Shown here in pieces: positions 48,311-61,000 of a DNA stretch of 64,000 nucleotides. The DNA lies in the NCBI RefSeq assembly GCF_036417845.1, contig NC_090020.1, positions 38,858,425-38,922,424 on the forward strand, given 5' to 3'. Origin of the DNA: Apteryx mantelli (lineage: Eukaryota > Chordata > Aves > Apterygiformes > Apterygidae). Positions within the stretch are counted from its first letter, which is position 1; each line of letters starts with the position of its first letter. The notes beneath the pieces are model-generated. The model did no database searches, had not been told where the DNA came from, and saw only the letters and a list, made by a program, of their open reading frames with translations. The translations under genes and the position numbers were made by a program.

Positions 48311-51300
48311 AGTAAGTTGCACATCTAAATTAAACAGAAAGCTGATTTACACGGTGTTGTTCAACACGCTACAAATAAGCCTATAAACTTCAAATTCTTT
48401 AAAGGATTTTTGTCCTTTAAACTAAGAGCAGGGAAGATTTTAACAGGAATGGCAGCAGAGGTGATGATCTTTCACACGCTTACTTCCCAGGCTCATAGGA
48501 ACTAGAGTCACAAGTCCTTCGTCACTCACTAGTCCCGAGTATTGTTTTATTATTACTGCTCTGGGTCATTTTTAAGGACCTTCCCCTTCTGTGTGCTGTA
48601 CAGGGATGTGCAAGTACGACAGTGCTCAGTGTCAGAGCGCTTTCCACCGAAAGAGAGGAAGCTTCCTCACTTCATTTTGCTCATCTGCTGGGTAGGGATG
48701 TTGCACAGGGCGGCTACTTTTCACTGCCCCTTTGAATTAGGTGTTGGCCTTCACCAAGTGCTGGCCTATCAAAATCAAGGGACAAAACATTGCACGTGCT
48801 CAGTATGTTGAAAAGAACAAAAATTTTACTTCGTGTCTGGAATTTTTCTCTCCTCAAAGAAGTGAAAGGCAAAAAAAAAGAAAACAAACTGATAAGAATT
48901 CCAATTTGTCTCCAGGTATAATTTTTACAAGCATGTATCACAACTTTTCATCTGAACTTTTATTTATTTTTTTTAAATAACCACCTCGAAGTAAGCCATT
49001 ACTGCTTGCTATTCAATAGCTTTTGCATTACCTAATCATCTTCTACCCTGCAACACTAAGATGCTGTACCTGTGGTAGTCCTCAGGGTAAATTATAGCAA
49101 GTAAAAGTTGCTGTCCAAATTAAAAACAACATTAACAACCTGTTTTGAAAAATGTCTCTTTGGCTATCAGTAGGTATGACTCACTGCCTTGTAAATGTGT
49201 TTGTTGCAAAGTGACCTGGCAAAATGAGTTATTTTGGTTGAATTCCCATCTTTCCCACCGTTATTGCTTCAATAAGGTGAAGATGGACAGGAAAGAGGAT
49301 TCTCAGCGAGCTGCCAGTTCTGCCTTGTGATTTAAGACAGATCTACACACACAGCACTGCCTGCATGTGTAAATCTATGAAAACAATTAAAATCAAGATT
49401 TTAACAGCCAAAGATACGTACATTTCCCAGTGCTTCCAGGATACGGTCACAATGCATGAGATAAAACCCAGCAGACATTCATTCAGTTGCAGGAAAATAC
49501 ACTTCTGAGTATCTCAATCCTGCAGCTGTCTGTACTTTATGTGCGTTACCACCATGTGCACTGGCTCACTGGCTAGATTATAAGGAAGATGGGAGATGAG
49601 AGAGTGAATGAAGCCAGCAGTCCCAAAGCATAACTTTCGACTCTAATTTATCTGCTAGCGAAACTTATGCTGAGAAGCATGTATAGTAGATGGGCTCTGT
49701 ACAACAGTGGAGTCTCCGTTTCCTGGAACATGTCTTCTATGGCCTCAGTTAAAAGAAAATTAAAGGTCTGGGGGTTCCAAAAAAGATTATGTAAACCTTT
49801 GAATATTAAACTTCCTTCAAAAGTCGGTAGTTTGTAGCTGTCATGCAGTCACCTGTGCAATAGAGTCCTTAGCATGACAGATCACCTCACTCGTGACTGG
49901 ATACACTCTAAGTGGTAATAATAGGCTCCAAAACGTGCTGTGAGGCTTTGGGGGTGAACTGAGGCAGGGGAGGAATTGTGAAGAGGCTGAGAAAGCAGAG
50001 AGGACCTGCTTTAATCTGTTGTTCAAACTGGATAATGTGACTTGTTTTGTCAGGATGAAGTGCCACGAGCAGTTGTGGTGTAATATTTTGGCTATGGTTT
50101 GATATTTAATGGCACTAGAAAATACCTGACTGTGAATGGGGCACTATTTTTTCTTCTTCTTTTCCCTCCTCCTTCATAGAAAGGAAGATAACCAAATATT
50201 ACAGATTGTGCCATAAGAGATGCACTTACCCTCTGGGATGGATAATGCTGCAATTGCCTTTTGCCTTTTCATAGCCCTCTTTCTGGCCATGCAGTTTTCT
50301 TAATGGATGTCAAACATCTAACCCTTTCAGCTGAAAGAAAAATTGCAGCCTTAATGACTAGCAAGGAGCTAGAGCTTTGCGTGCACAAGCAGGGCCTTAA
50401 GAATATAGTGGGAGGCAAATATAAATGCTCAGATGATTGTGGCTCTGCTAAGAGGGTGAGAAATCTGTAGAGATGAGAGAGGATAACAAAATCTTAAGTG
50501 TTTAATAAAATAACACAAGGTTACAGTTAACTTCTGCTTCCTCTACCATATATGTGGGTACAGCACAGAGATCTTCAGTTTATCAAATTTTTTTTAATAC
50601 TAACACAAGCCAGATATCCATACAGAGCGTAAAACTGCTCCCAGCTGGAGGAACATACTCAATTGTTTCATCAGTTCTGTCCTTTCTGGAGTTTATTGCA
50701 ACTGAACTCATTGAGCTGTTAGTTGAGACATCTGCGTGCTAGAGCTGGTAGAAAAATTTCTGTAGTAATATGCTTTTTCAAAAACCCGAGTTATTTGGAA
50801 GGGTAACGCAGCTCATGAAGAATTATTTTTTCTGCATTTGAAAACCTTTGCAGGAACAAGTTTACAGGCCATACAGTTTGTGTGCACAATTAGTCATTGC
50901 AGAAGTTTCACAGGTATATTTTCCTCAAGATTTTAATGTACTTAATTTATAAAACAGCATGGAAAAAGTTCCAAAAAATAAGAAAAATTATCAGGAAAGC
51001 AAATGTTTGTTTTTGAACTGCTAACATCCAGAGGTGCTCAGGGCACTAGAGCATAAGAGTTGTCTGTCTTCCTTTGGTCCAGTTGCGATTTAGAGGAAAA
51101 GAAAAAGAATAAAGCCAGGGTGATGCTTGCCTCTTGGTTTTACTTTACATACATTACTTTTCAGATATGAAGTATGTGACTGTGGTTTGGGGAGCAAAGG
51201 ATTTCAATCTACAGTATTTGTTCTTTTAAAAAAAAAACTTTAACATATTCAAGAAAATGGGTTATATAAGATCTTCCAAGACAGCTGGGAGAGGAAGGGA

Positions 51301-54300
51301 AGCTGTTTCTGAAAGTGGGAAGTGCTCTTTTTTTAGGCATACTAAGCTTTGAAATCTCCATGCAAAGTTTTCATGCCAGTATTGTCAAGATTTTGTGGAA
51401 ATAAATGTAGTAGCTTTGTAGGAGAGGAATGGTGGTTTCCGATAGCTGTGGCATTTGAAATTTCAGAGTTGAAGACCAGACAGAGAAATGACAATGATGT
51501 ATAAACCTGTACAAGTTTGACTAGATATCATCTAAAAATTGTCTGTGTTTTGCTAGAGTAAAATTTCTGTTAAAGCACATCAGCTCATGCAGTCTGTATA
51601 ACTGCAGAGGTAAAATTTCTTAAATGATCAGAATTCAGGAGGGCAGAGAGGGTAACAGCCTCATCATGCTGAATTGTTAGTTCAGAGTCTCTAGAGTTAT
51701 ATAGGCTCTCCTCTTCATTATATTTAATAAGGGCAAGAAACTTTTCCCCTGTAGGTGTGAATGCCAATTTTATTACTAGGCTTCTCAAGATACATTTTCC
51801 AGTTTTGAGGTGTCCTTCGTAATATGATATTTAGTAGCCATCTCATCTGCTCAGAAGTATAAAGAGCTCCCACTTTAGTACATTACTTAAACTTATGCGA
51901 AAGGACTGGAGAAGACACATGCCCAAAATCTCAGACAGACAAGAGCGTTAGATCCTCTCTGGTAGGAAGTGGTGCATCTAGATAGGAGAGGATAATCGTG
52001 TATCCCTGCATCATGTATTTGATTTCTGTATGGTGAGTACTCACTTACATGTTCACAGCATAAACGGGAACCCTGTATTTGGCCCTATAATAATCTGGAG
52101 GGAACAGCACTTTGGGAATGCCAGGTTATACAAAACTAAATGAAGGAAATCAGTTTTGTGCAGCGCCAGTATAGGCACATGGCGGTATGCCCTGGTGCGG
52201 ACACGTGGGCACAAACTCGATGCTGCTGCAGCCGTTTGAGCTTGTCAGAGAAGTCCACTGTATCCATATTGAATTGGGTTTTGTTAAATAAATAAATGTT
52301 ATTTATACTGAACTGCACAAAGCTTTGTGCGAGCATTTGGAATTCAGCTAGCAACAGAAAGAGCCCCCAAAATGCCGTCCTCGTCCACACACGAGTCTCA
52401 AGGAGCTTAGTTGCAGTTGGCAAACAAAACCTCTCTGTAATTCTGTGGAAAACACAATGCAAATCGTCTTTGGATTTTACTACCGCGAGTTCAGAGAAGC
52501 TGTTTAGGAAGTATGGAAGAGTTTAAATAAGTAAATGAATTACAAGTATTTGGCACTTTCTTTTGTATTATGCAACTGGACACACACTTCTGCTTCTGCA
52601 GTGTTGAGTCAGGATGTTCCAGTAAAGCAGGATGCATTCATAAACAGAGATACTAATTCGGATTAAATCATCTTTCTGTCCTTTTAAACAAACTGTGGCC
52701 AAGAAACAGTACTGTTCATAGTTTCCAAATGCTTTTCTGATACTACATTACAATTTCTAAACAAAAAACAGGTATTGGGTATATCAGCCTTTCTTGCATT
52801 AAAAATTTAAACTCCAATACAAAAAGAGTAGCCAGCTGATCAGAAAAAAAAAAAATCTCCAGTTACTTGTTTAAATATTTAGTCACTTAGAAGGGTTAGG
52901 TTTACCCACCACAAGTCTGTTCTTCCACCTGCTATTCTAAGGATAAGTTAAACTGTAACATGACATCATTGATTCCCAAGGCCTTGAAATCTTGTATCTG
53001 TTTTACTGATCCATTTCTTTCCTCGATTCATTCATCAGAGCTCCCTTATCAGTCTGTAACTTTGTAAAATGAATGCCAGAGTGATGTGCCAGTTTTTTTC
53101 CTTCTGGGAATATTCTGGAGCAAAGGGCAGGGAATTAATCCTCTCAGAGTTTGGTTTTCATTTAAGTACCTGCAGAAGATCACACCATAAAGCCAGTGGA
53201 AGAAATAGTTTTTCCCAACTATGTCAGCAAATGCCAGCATGTTAAACTAAAGGAGACTTCTCTTTTGGATCCAAGAGATCCAGTCCTCATTTAAAAGTTT
53301 GAGATGATGGAGACGAATAAAACCCCTTGATAATAATCCAGTGGTAGTCCTTGCTCCTTAAAATGCTTCTCATTTTGAGTTTGAATATTTTCTATCATCT
53401 TTAACTTGCAGCCAAAACATCTTGCAGTATCCTCATCTGATCTGCTAAAGAACCCCTCTCTGCAGGAGGTAGGAAACAATTTTTCCCCTCTACCTCTTTA
53501 CCACCCCAAACAAGACTCAGAGGCAAAAGCAAATCTCACTGGGAGGAAGTTCTTCAGCTGCTTCTCTAGTAATGCAACCTACCTTGTCCTCAGCACTTTT
53601 TTTTCCCCGACAACATCTAACCAAACAAACTCAGAAGTTCCTCAAAGAATAACAAGAATAACAGGGTCTCCAGTGCCAACAGGACGCAGGCCACCAGGTG
53701 CACAAAGCGGCTGCTTCTGTTTTAAGCTCACAGAGATGCAAGGGGGTTGATTTTTTAAGAGCTTTTAACCAAGCAATTGCACCAGCCTCCCCAAGAGCAG
53801 AGCACTGCTGTTACTCCCCATTTCTGACAGTTGCCCACTTGCATTGATCTCGGTCTATGGATTTAAGGGCCTAACTTTGAAACAGGTGGCCTGCACGCTT
53901 AGTAACTGAACAGCTAGGACAGCATCACAGACACACCTCTACCTAACTTTTTTTGGGCTGTGTCAGCCTTCTTAGAAGCCCTGTGATTAGTTACTGTGAG
54001 CATCAGGGGAACACGCACAGTTCTTCATTTGTGCGGAAGTGCAGCTGAAGCAACAAGTTCCTTTTCATTATCAAACACTCCTACCCTGGCATAGTGAGGA
54101 CTCCCTTCCTGCCTGTGCGCAAGGAGCCAGCACGGTCACTGCCAGCATGGCCTGGGAGGAGGAAACGCGCTCTCTCTGGTGCTTGAGCCGCTACATCCCT
54201 TTGAACCATCCTGAGCAACACTCTCCATTGCAACCCCAGTGCCCATTGGGAAAGCAAAGGCCAAATTAACCATGCATGCCTGAGACTTCGCCTGGGACTA

Positions 54301-57300
54301 ACCACTTATATCACAAATTTATCCTTCATCAGTATTAAGTAGCTACTAAAACTAAATATTTCTTTTACTGAAGATTCCAGAAACATTAAGGTTATTATAT
54401 TACAAACCATTACAGCACCACCTGATGTCTCCACATAGAAAGGTCTCAGATACCACTTCTTGCTTCACCTGGTCTCCTTCCCCAAGGGGCTTCATCCTCC
54501 AGCAAGAAGGGAGGAGAGGAGCACTCCCAGCTCACTGGAATAACAAATGTCCTCTGGAGACCCCAGCAGCAGAACACCCACCCTGCAGAAAGGAAGTCAA
54601 GGCAGCAAGCATCTCCTTTAGGTGCTTTTCAGCACAGAGGCCCAAGCCCCACCTTTGCATTCCCGGCTTTCCAGGTGCTTCTTGGTTACTTCACTGATCA
54701 AATGCATTTGTGCTCTGCAACTCAGCGATCCCTGAAGCACCTGTCCCTCTGTTGCGCAAATGCCACTGACACAGCTGCAAAGCCAGAAGAGCACAAAGCT
54801 AAATTTGACTGTTTTTTTTTTTGTAAGATCAACTAGATAGTTAGCTAAATTGTGTTGCTACAAGTCCTTGTCCCACTCTGGAGCTGTGGCAGCTAATCTG
54901 TAGTTTGGCTGCAGCATAACTTTAATTTTGCTATTCTCTGACCTAACAGAAACTGCTAAAAAACATACTCTGTCTGCCTCGAGCCTGATATGTGCAGTTT
55001 GTGGCTGACTTGGAGTTTCCAAATATTCCTAAACTTTCAGGTAGTGAAAGTAAAAGTACCCATCAAATATTTGTCGACACAGAATAGCTGAATATCAAGG
55101 GCAGCTACAGACAGAAATAGCATGCTATTAATTTAGTCAACTGGCTCAAAGGAACTAAGTTTATCTGGTATAAATTCTATTTTTTAGGATTATTAGCATT
55201 TCTCATTAGCTTAGTAAACTGGGTTTCTAAGCCTATTCTGCAGGTATCCAGAGTCTCTGATCATGCCAAGAGGCTACGGACACACAGACACGGCCCCATT
55301 AGAAGCAGTAGGATGATGGTGACCAATGTATTGAGGCCTGCTTATCAGCAGGGAAATGTTGGCTGAACTGAAAGTTGTACCAAATCTCTCTTTAAAGTAA
55401 GCAGGGCCAGAGTTTAATTGTAGATGCCCAATCAGAGCTGATGTTTTCCAGCTACTCCAATAAAATGGAAGATGTGATGAAAATTTTAGGAAAAAAGAGA
55501 TGTAGCACAGGAAGGACCAGTGTGACTGAGGTAGCCTCTCAGCGGTTGGAGCTAATGGAGAACATTTAAGAGTCCATCACCTTAATTACAGAGCCAAGTG
55601 AGCAAATGGGTTTGCTAGGAGCGAGCAAGAGCCAAAGTTAACGTTTCAAACATTCAGGATGGCAGGTGTGTGGAAGAGTAACGCCAGGGTTTGATGGCCA
55701 TGCTTCTTAAATTAGGCAGGGAAATGACTGGCAGCCTCCTGCCCTGGTGCCCAGCACATCCCTAAAGGGATGAAAGCGCTGAGGGCTCCTGCAGAGAAAG
55801 AGGAGGATCCTGGGGAAATAGCTAGACTTTGTTGAGTTGGTCACCAGAAAAGGAAGGTTTTATTTGTTCCCTTCTTCTGCTTATGTTACCGCATTGGATT
55901 TGTGCCTAACTAAACCCTCTCCTGCTGAGCATGCCTCAGTGTCTGCTGCTATCCTTTGTTCCTATCACGCAGTTCACAAAAATCTGGGGTTTTCCCAGTC
56001 TGGAGTTTTAAAAAAGCTGTCTTTCTTTGTTTTCAGGTGTTATTTGCCTCACGCTGCTCTCGGGCCAGGTCAACAGCCTGTCACAGGGCCAAGCTGCCAG
56101 GCTCCTCTCAATTGCAGTGAGCTTTGGAAACAAGACAGGCTGTTGTTCTGTATTATATTTTATTGTATGGTGTCTTGGGATGCAATTATTTAAAAATCTA
56201 AAGTCTGAAATTAAAAATAGCATTCTTTTTGTTAACTTCAGCCCTTGTGGAGAGTAGATAAGTACTTACATATGTAATCAGGTCCAATACTGTTCCTGAG
56301 AAATACATACATCTGTTTTTTAAAGAAGAGGATAAAATAAAGGAAAATAAAATAAAAAATCTGTGCTTGGCAAAAGGACTGAAACAATGGATTACACCAG
56401 ATATCAATTAAAGAATATAATACTAGCAGAAACAGTATTGAAACTAGTCCCCCACAACACCATAGCAAGCATTCAGGGAGAAAGAGACCAAAAATCATAC
56501 ATATGGACAACCCCCTGCCTCTGCCCACAAGCCCGAGCTCAGACTACTTCCACCACTAACAAACACAAAACCTCTCATACAAGATACTGAAAGCCTCCCA
56601 AAATGCCCATAGAAAGCAGATTTCTCTCTGAAAATAAATAATCCTTATTAGTCAATTAAGCAATAAGTTACAGTGCTTACCAGTGAGGGAAGAAAGCTAA
56701 AAGTAGTTTATCAGATATTAAAGGAAAAGCGGTACATGATAACTAAGAATCCAAGTTAAGTTAATTATTTTATCTGCTTTTCAAGCAAGCTCAAAAGTAT
56801 CCAAACGTGAAATGCTTTATTCTTTCCTAAAACTTGGCATACTGAGATTCCAGGAAAGTACTCCAAAACTAGAGCCAAAATGAGTGAATTGGTAACTTGA
56901 TGTAACAGTCCCATCTCTGGCTCTCTAAACGTTCCTGGGTTTTCCAGGAGAGCCTGTCTTCTCAAAAATTTGCATGAAAGTAGCCATCATGTTGCCAAAA
57001 GTCCTAGTTCTGCATCATGCCTTCCTTGCAGTTTAACTGTAAGTGCTTCTAAAAAGTGGTGAAAATGAAGCATAAATAAGCGCTATTTGGCATGAGAAAA
57101 ATGCCTGTCTTTCTTCCTCTGTTATCCTTTTAATTTAAATACAAAAGTTAATTTCCACCAGCTAGGGTGTAACAGAAACAAATGTTCCTGTATTGTAAAA
57201 ACAGGTTCAGAGGGTCTGTGTGAAAATCCCATTGACCGTAGCGGAAGTCCTGTCTCAAGGTCAGTGCGCACGACAGCACTATGAACAGTGGGATAATGCA

Positions 57301-57889
57301 CGCGTGCTACTTGGACGAAGTATGCTGATCCTAAAACTCACCTATTAAATGGGTAAAAGACTGTAATCAGTTTGGACTCAAACATGAGGTTTTATGGGAG
57401 GGAACCAGCCTTTTCCTCTGTAAATGCTGCTCCATGGTTACATGGCAGAAAAACTACTTTACAAGTGTCCAAAATGCCCGCTCAGGCTAACTCAGAATCA
57501 AGCTCTTTCATGGCAATATCATTAGAAGAAAAGCTGTATGGAAAATTATAAGTTTCATGGATCTGGGATTTGATTCTTTAATAATAATAATGAATAATCA
57601 GCAGCTCACCGAACTGAGGATTTTATTATCAGCAGTGTCTGTTCTTTGTGGATGAAAAGCAGAATTGGTAATAGTTGCCATTCAGTTTTATTTAATAGAG
57701 TTGTGAGCTTTTTGGTAGCAGAAGGCAGTAAATGAACAATCTTGTTAACATGACCTGTTCTAATTTGTTGGTTGTCATTGCAACACTGCTCCGCCAAGGA
57801 CAAAATAATAGAAAATAACTTAGGATAATGTAGTCTATAAATTACATTCACCTGAAGAGTTAGTATATTCCTGTTCTGAACAGGAAAGA

Positions 57890-58060
57890 AAAATGAATGT
57901 TAATTAACTGGCTGGAGGACATTTATTTTAAAGGAAGAAACTAGCAAGAGAAAATAATGTTATTAAAAGAAAACTGAAGTATCATCTGGTTTTAATTATT
58001 GAACAGTTTTTAGTGGTGATTAATCATTGCTGACATTACCATACAGGAAGCAAGACAAAA
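57890..58060. promoter_or_regulatory. Possible conserved non-coding element
   Basis: AT-rich sequence with clustered homeodomain-type sites: TTAATTAACTGG near 57900, TTTTAATTATTGAAC near 57990 and GTGATTAATCATTGCTGAC near 58015. It has no repeat character and no open frame. This is a texture judgement only. Confidence 0.2.
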
Positions 58061-61000
58061 TATTTAGTCTAACACTTTCTAAAAAAATCTGAAAATGCTT
58101 AGGTCACTTCATCTTAGGTCCTTTTTCTTGATAGTTTGCAGATCTTTACAGAGCTTTATCTTGCATATCAACATTGCTAGCGAAATTAGAAACTCTCACC
58201 ACTCACATACACAACAAGAATCAGCATGATATTATCCTGGCATTACATAGTATCCTCTTGCTTAACTTTCCACGATCACATTTGTTTTCCAAAATAATGC
58301 ACTGATTGATTCATATAATGATATTTCAGGCTATGGCATGTTCCCATGTCAATTCCCGCAGCTCCTGCAAGGAGTTTCGCACCGCTCATCCTGTGAAATT
58401 ACCAGCTGCATAACATTGCGCTATTTCTGCTCCAGACCCCATGACTTTCAAACCCGCAAAGCCTTTTCAGGGTAATCAGGTGAATGCTTTCGTAGGATAA
58501 CACAGACTTCTGGCTGCTGCTTTCATCAGTATTTTTTCCTGGGTTCGTGTACTTGGCCTAAGCTGTGGAAACTGAGTGAGCATCCTTTTTTTTCCCTTTT
58601 TTTTTGGTAAGACAGCATGATTCTGGGTTGATTTGTTACACAAAACTTCTGAATTTTGAGAACCAAATATCCTTGTCTAACTATCGTGGCTACATGCAGA
58701 AGCATAGTGGCTTGGGTAGGGCACGCTGACTCGCATGGGGTCTTTTATTTGATTTTACTTACTATTTTTATGTTGATTGTTCTGTGGGAGAAGTGGACAC
58801 AAGTCATGCCCTGGGGCAATCCCTGCAAGATTGATGGTTGCCAGAGTGTAGGAAAATAGTCAAAGCCATAAAATAAATCTGCACAGGTCATGCTGGTTGC
58901 TAGAAGACCTTAATAAGCTTCTGCTAGAGTGTCGCATGTCTTTTAAGAGGAGCAGTTTAAGGAAGGAGAAGCAGCTCTTTCCTTCCCGATGGCAGAGATG
59001 GCCACTGGTGTCACTTGGCCCAGCTTTCAAGTTCATGACCTTAGAAATGAGCAGGCACAAACTCCTCTTTGGGAGTGGGTAGAAGAGCTCCTTTAGACAT
59101 AGCTGACCATTGCTTTTGTCAATAGTCTGTTATATTTTTAATAGTCTGCCGCACAACTGTGGTGAGACTGGGCACATATTAAAAACTTAACACATAAAAA
59201 TTGTAAATGTAGTTTCTGCATAGAAGTGCCTATGATGAAAAAAACAAGCAAGAGAGGGAGAGACTGGTTTCTGGCTTAGCAATGACACTCATGATGAATA
59301 TGCAAGCCTCACACAAGGTGAGCCGAAGGATGCAGACAATTGGTGTAAGACTTTTATTGACTGTGATATTTATTAGGATGAGATAGTAAACACAAATGAA
59401 TAACTGCTGTTATGAAATTAGTACAGACCGGGCAGTAGGAAGTGTTTTGATTTTGGTACTTTTTAAAAAGCTAATATAGAACAAAAGTACCATATCCCCT
59501 GTAATGGGATTATATCCTACATTTTAATCTTTATCTAATGATCAGGATGTAGTACCATGCAGTAACTCACTCTTCATTGGGGCTGTCTTCCTCATTCCTG
59601 TTACTTTTATCTCGTCCCTCTGCAGGGGCAAAATTAAGAACTAATGCTCCTGACACTGGGGAGCCAAACATCCCCATGGGCAGTGGTGCAGAAACTTCTA
59701 GGGAGAGCAGCTGCTGGGGATAGGGTTTGAGGACAGTCAAGACCATGGTGCAACAGCAGCGGTAGATGCAGTTGTGTAGCCTTCCTTGTGATTTTTTTGT
59801 GGACATCCAACCAGCACCTTGCAATAGGATTCATATAGATCAATGTGTGATTGAGATTTTGCACCTGACAAATGCTTTAAAATTGTACACTCCAACACGG
59901 TGACTGTCGCTCTGGGATGGTCAGTGTGTGATGCCTACCTGTAGCTTGGTTTTCCTTGATGATGATGAGGCAAACATGCTGCACTTCTTCCATTAAACTG
60001 CCATCAGTGAAGTGAAGGAAGAAGAAATAATCCAAGATGTTTGGATTTCAGTTGAAATGTAAGAGACCTTCCTTTTCTTATGCCACAAAACTGAGCTCCA
60101 GTATGCCCATTCTAAATCTGGTTGACCAGTGCCTTATCTCAGAAAAGACAATGGCGTGAGGTGAGGACATGGCCACAGTAGTCTGTAATGTTTTCCTATC
60201 TATATGGCTCTTCCTATTAGTGTGTGAGCCCCTGGAGAAGGTTGCATTGCCTCAGCTTCATTTTGAGGCCTTTTTGAAGCTTTGTCCCCTTTTTCTTAGG
60301 CAGAGAAAATGGCCCCCAGCTGAAGTTGAATAATATTGATCACATAAGTCAAGGATCTGATCCATCATTTATTAGTATATGTACAATTCTTTGCAAATGC
60401 AAACTGCAGTGTATCTCCTGCATATTCCTGCTCTTCTGTAATACTGCAGGAGTAGCTCCAGTTGACTGGTGGAGATTTTGTTGGTGGACTTCAGCAGTTG
60501 ATTTTTGCCAAGGGTGGAGTGAAAAAAAAAACAGAAGCAGCTTGTTTTGCAGTTGTCACATTAGAATAGTCAAGGGCGGTCTTGTTTCCCCCATGGCCAG
60601 ATGCTTTACAAGCCCCAGTGGGCTGAAGACTGGAAGATTAGTCTTGTCCTAAGTAGCTTAGGGTTGAGATAATTGGTTTTCTGAAGGGTTTTAAAAAAAG
60701 AAATCATAACTGTGACACAAGGTCAGTGTTAGTTGTTTGCTTATCCACTTTAGGCTGTTCATGAAAAGGATCAAATGCGTTTATCTATAAAATGTTTGGA
60801 AATAAAAAGCTGTAGCTGTTCACGTTTGTAGCCAGAATTAGTAAAGATACAGGCTGTGTTTAAGCTTCTCAGTATTGACAAAGTCATCATATTATCTTCA
60901 CACAAGGACAGCATTACAACCTTGTCCTTTGGGCTGTTTGGACCATTAAATTACTCTTTTACATTTGATTCACTTTGAGCTCAAATCTCTGTGGAACAGA

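Noticed and set aside
58690-58740. Possible tRNA-derived SINE head (GCATAGTGGCTTGGGTAGGGC)
   Set aside because: The resemblance is limited to a few bases and no following body phrases were found.
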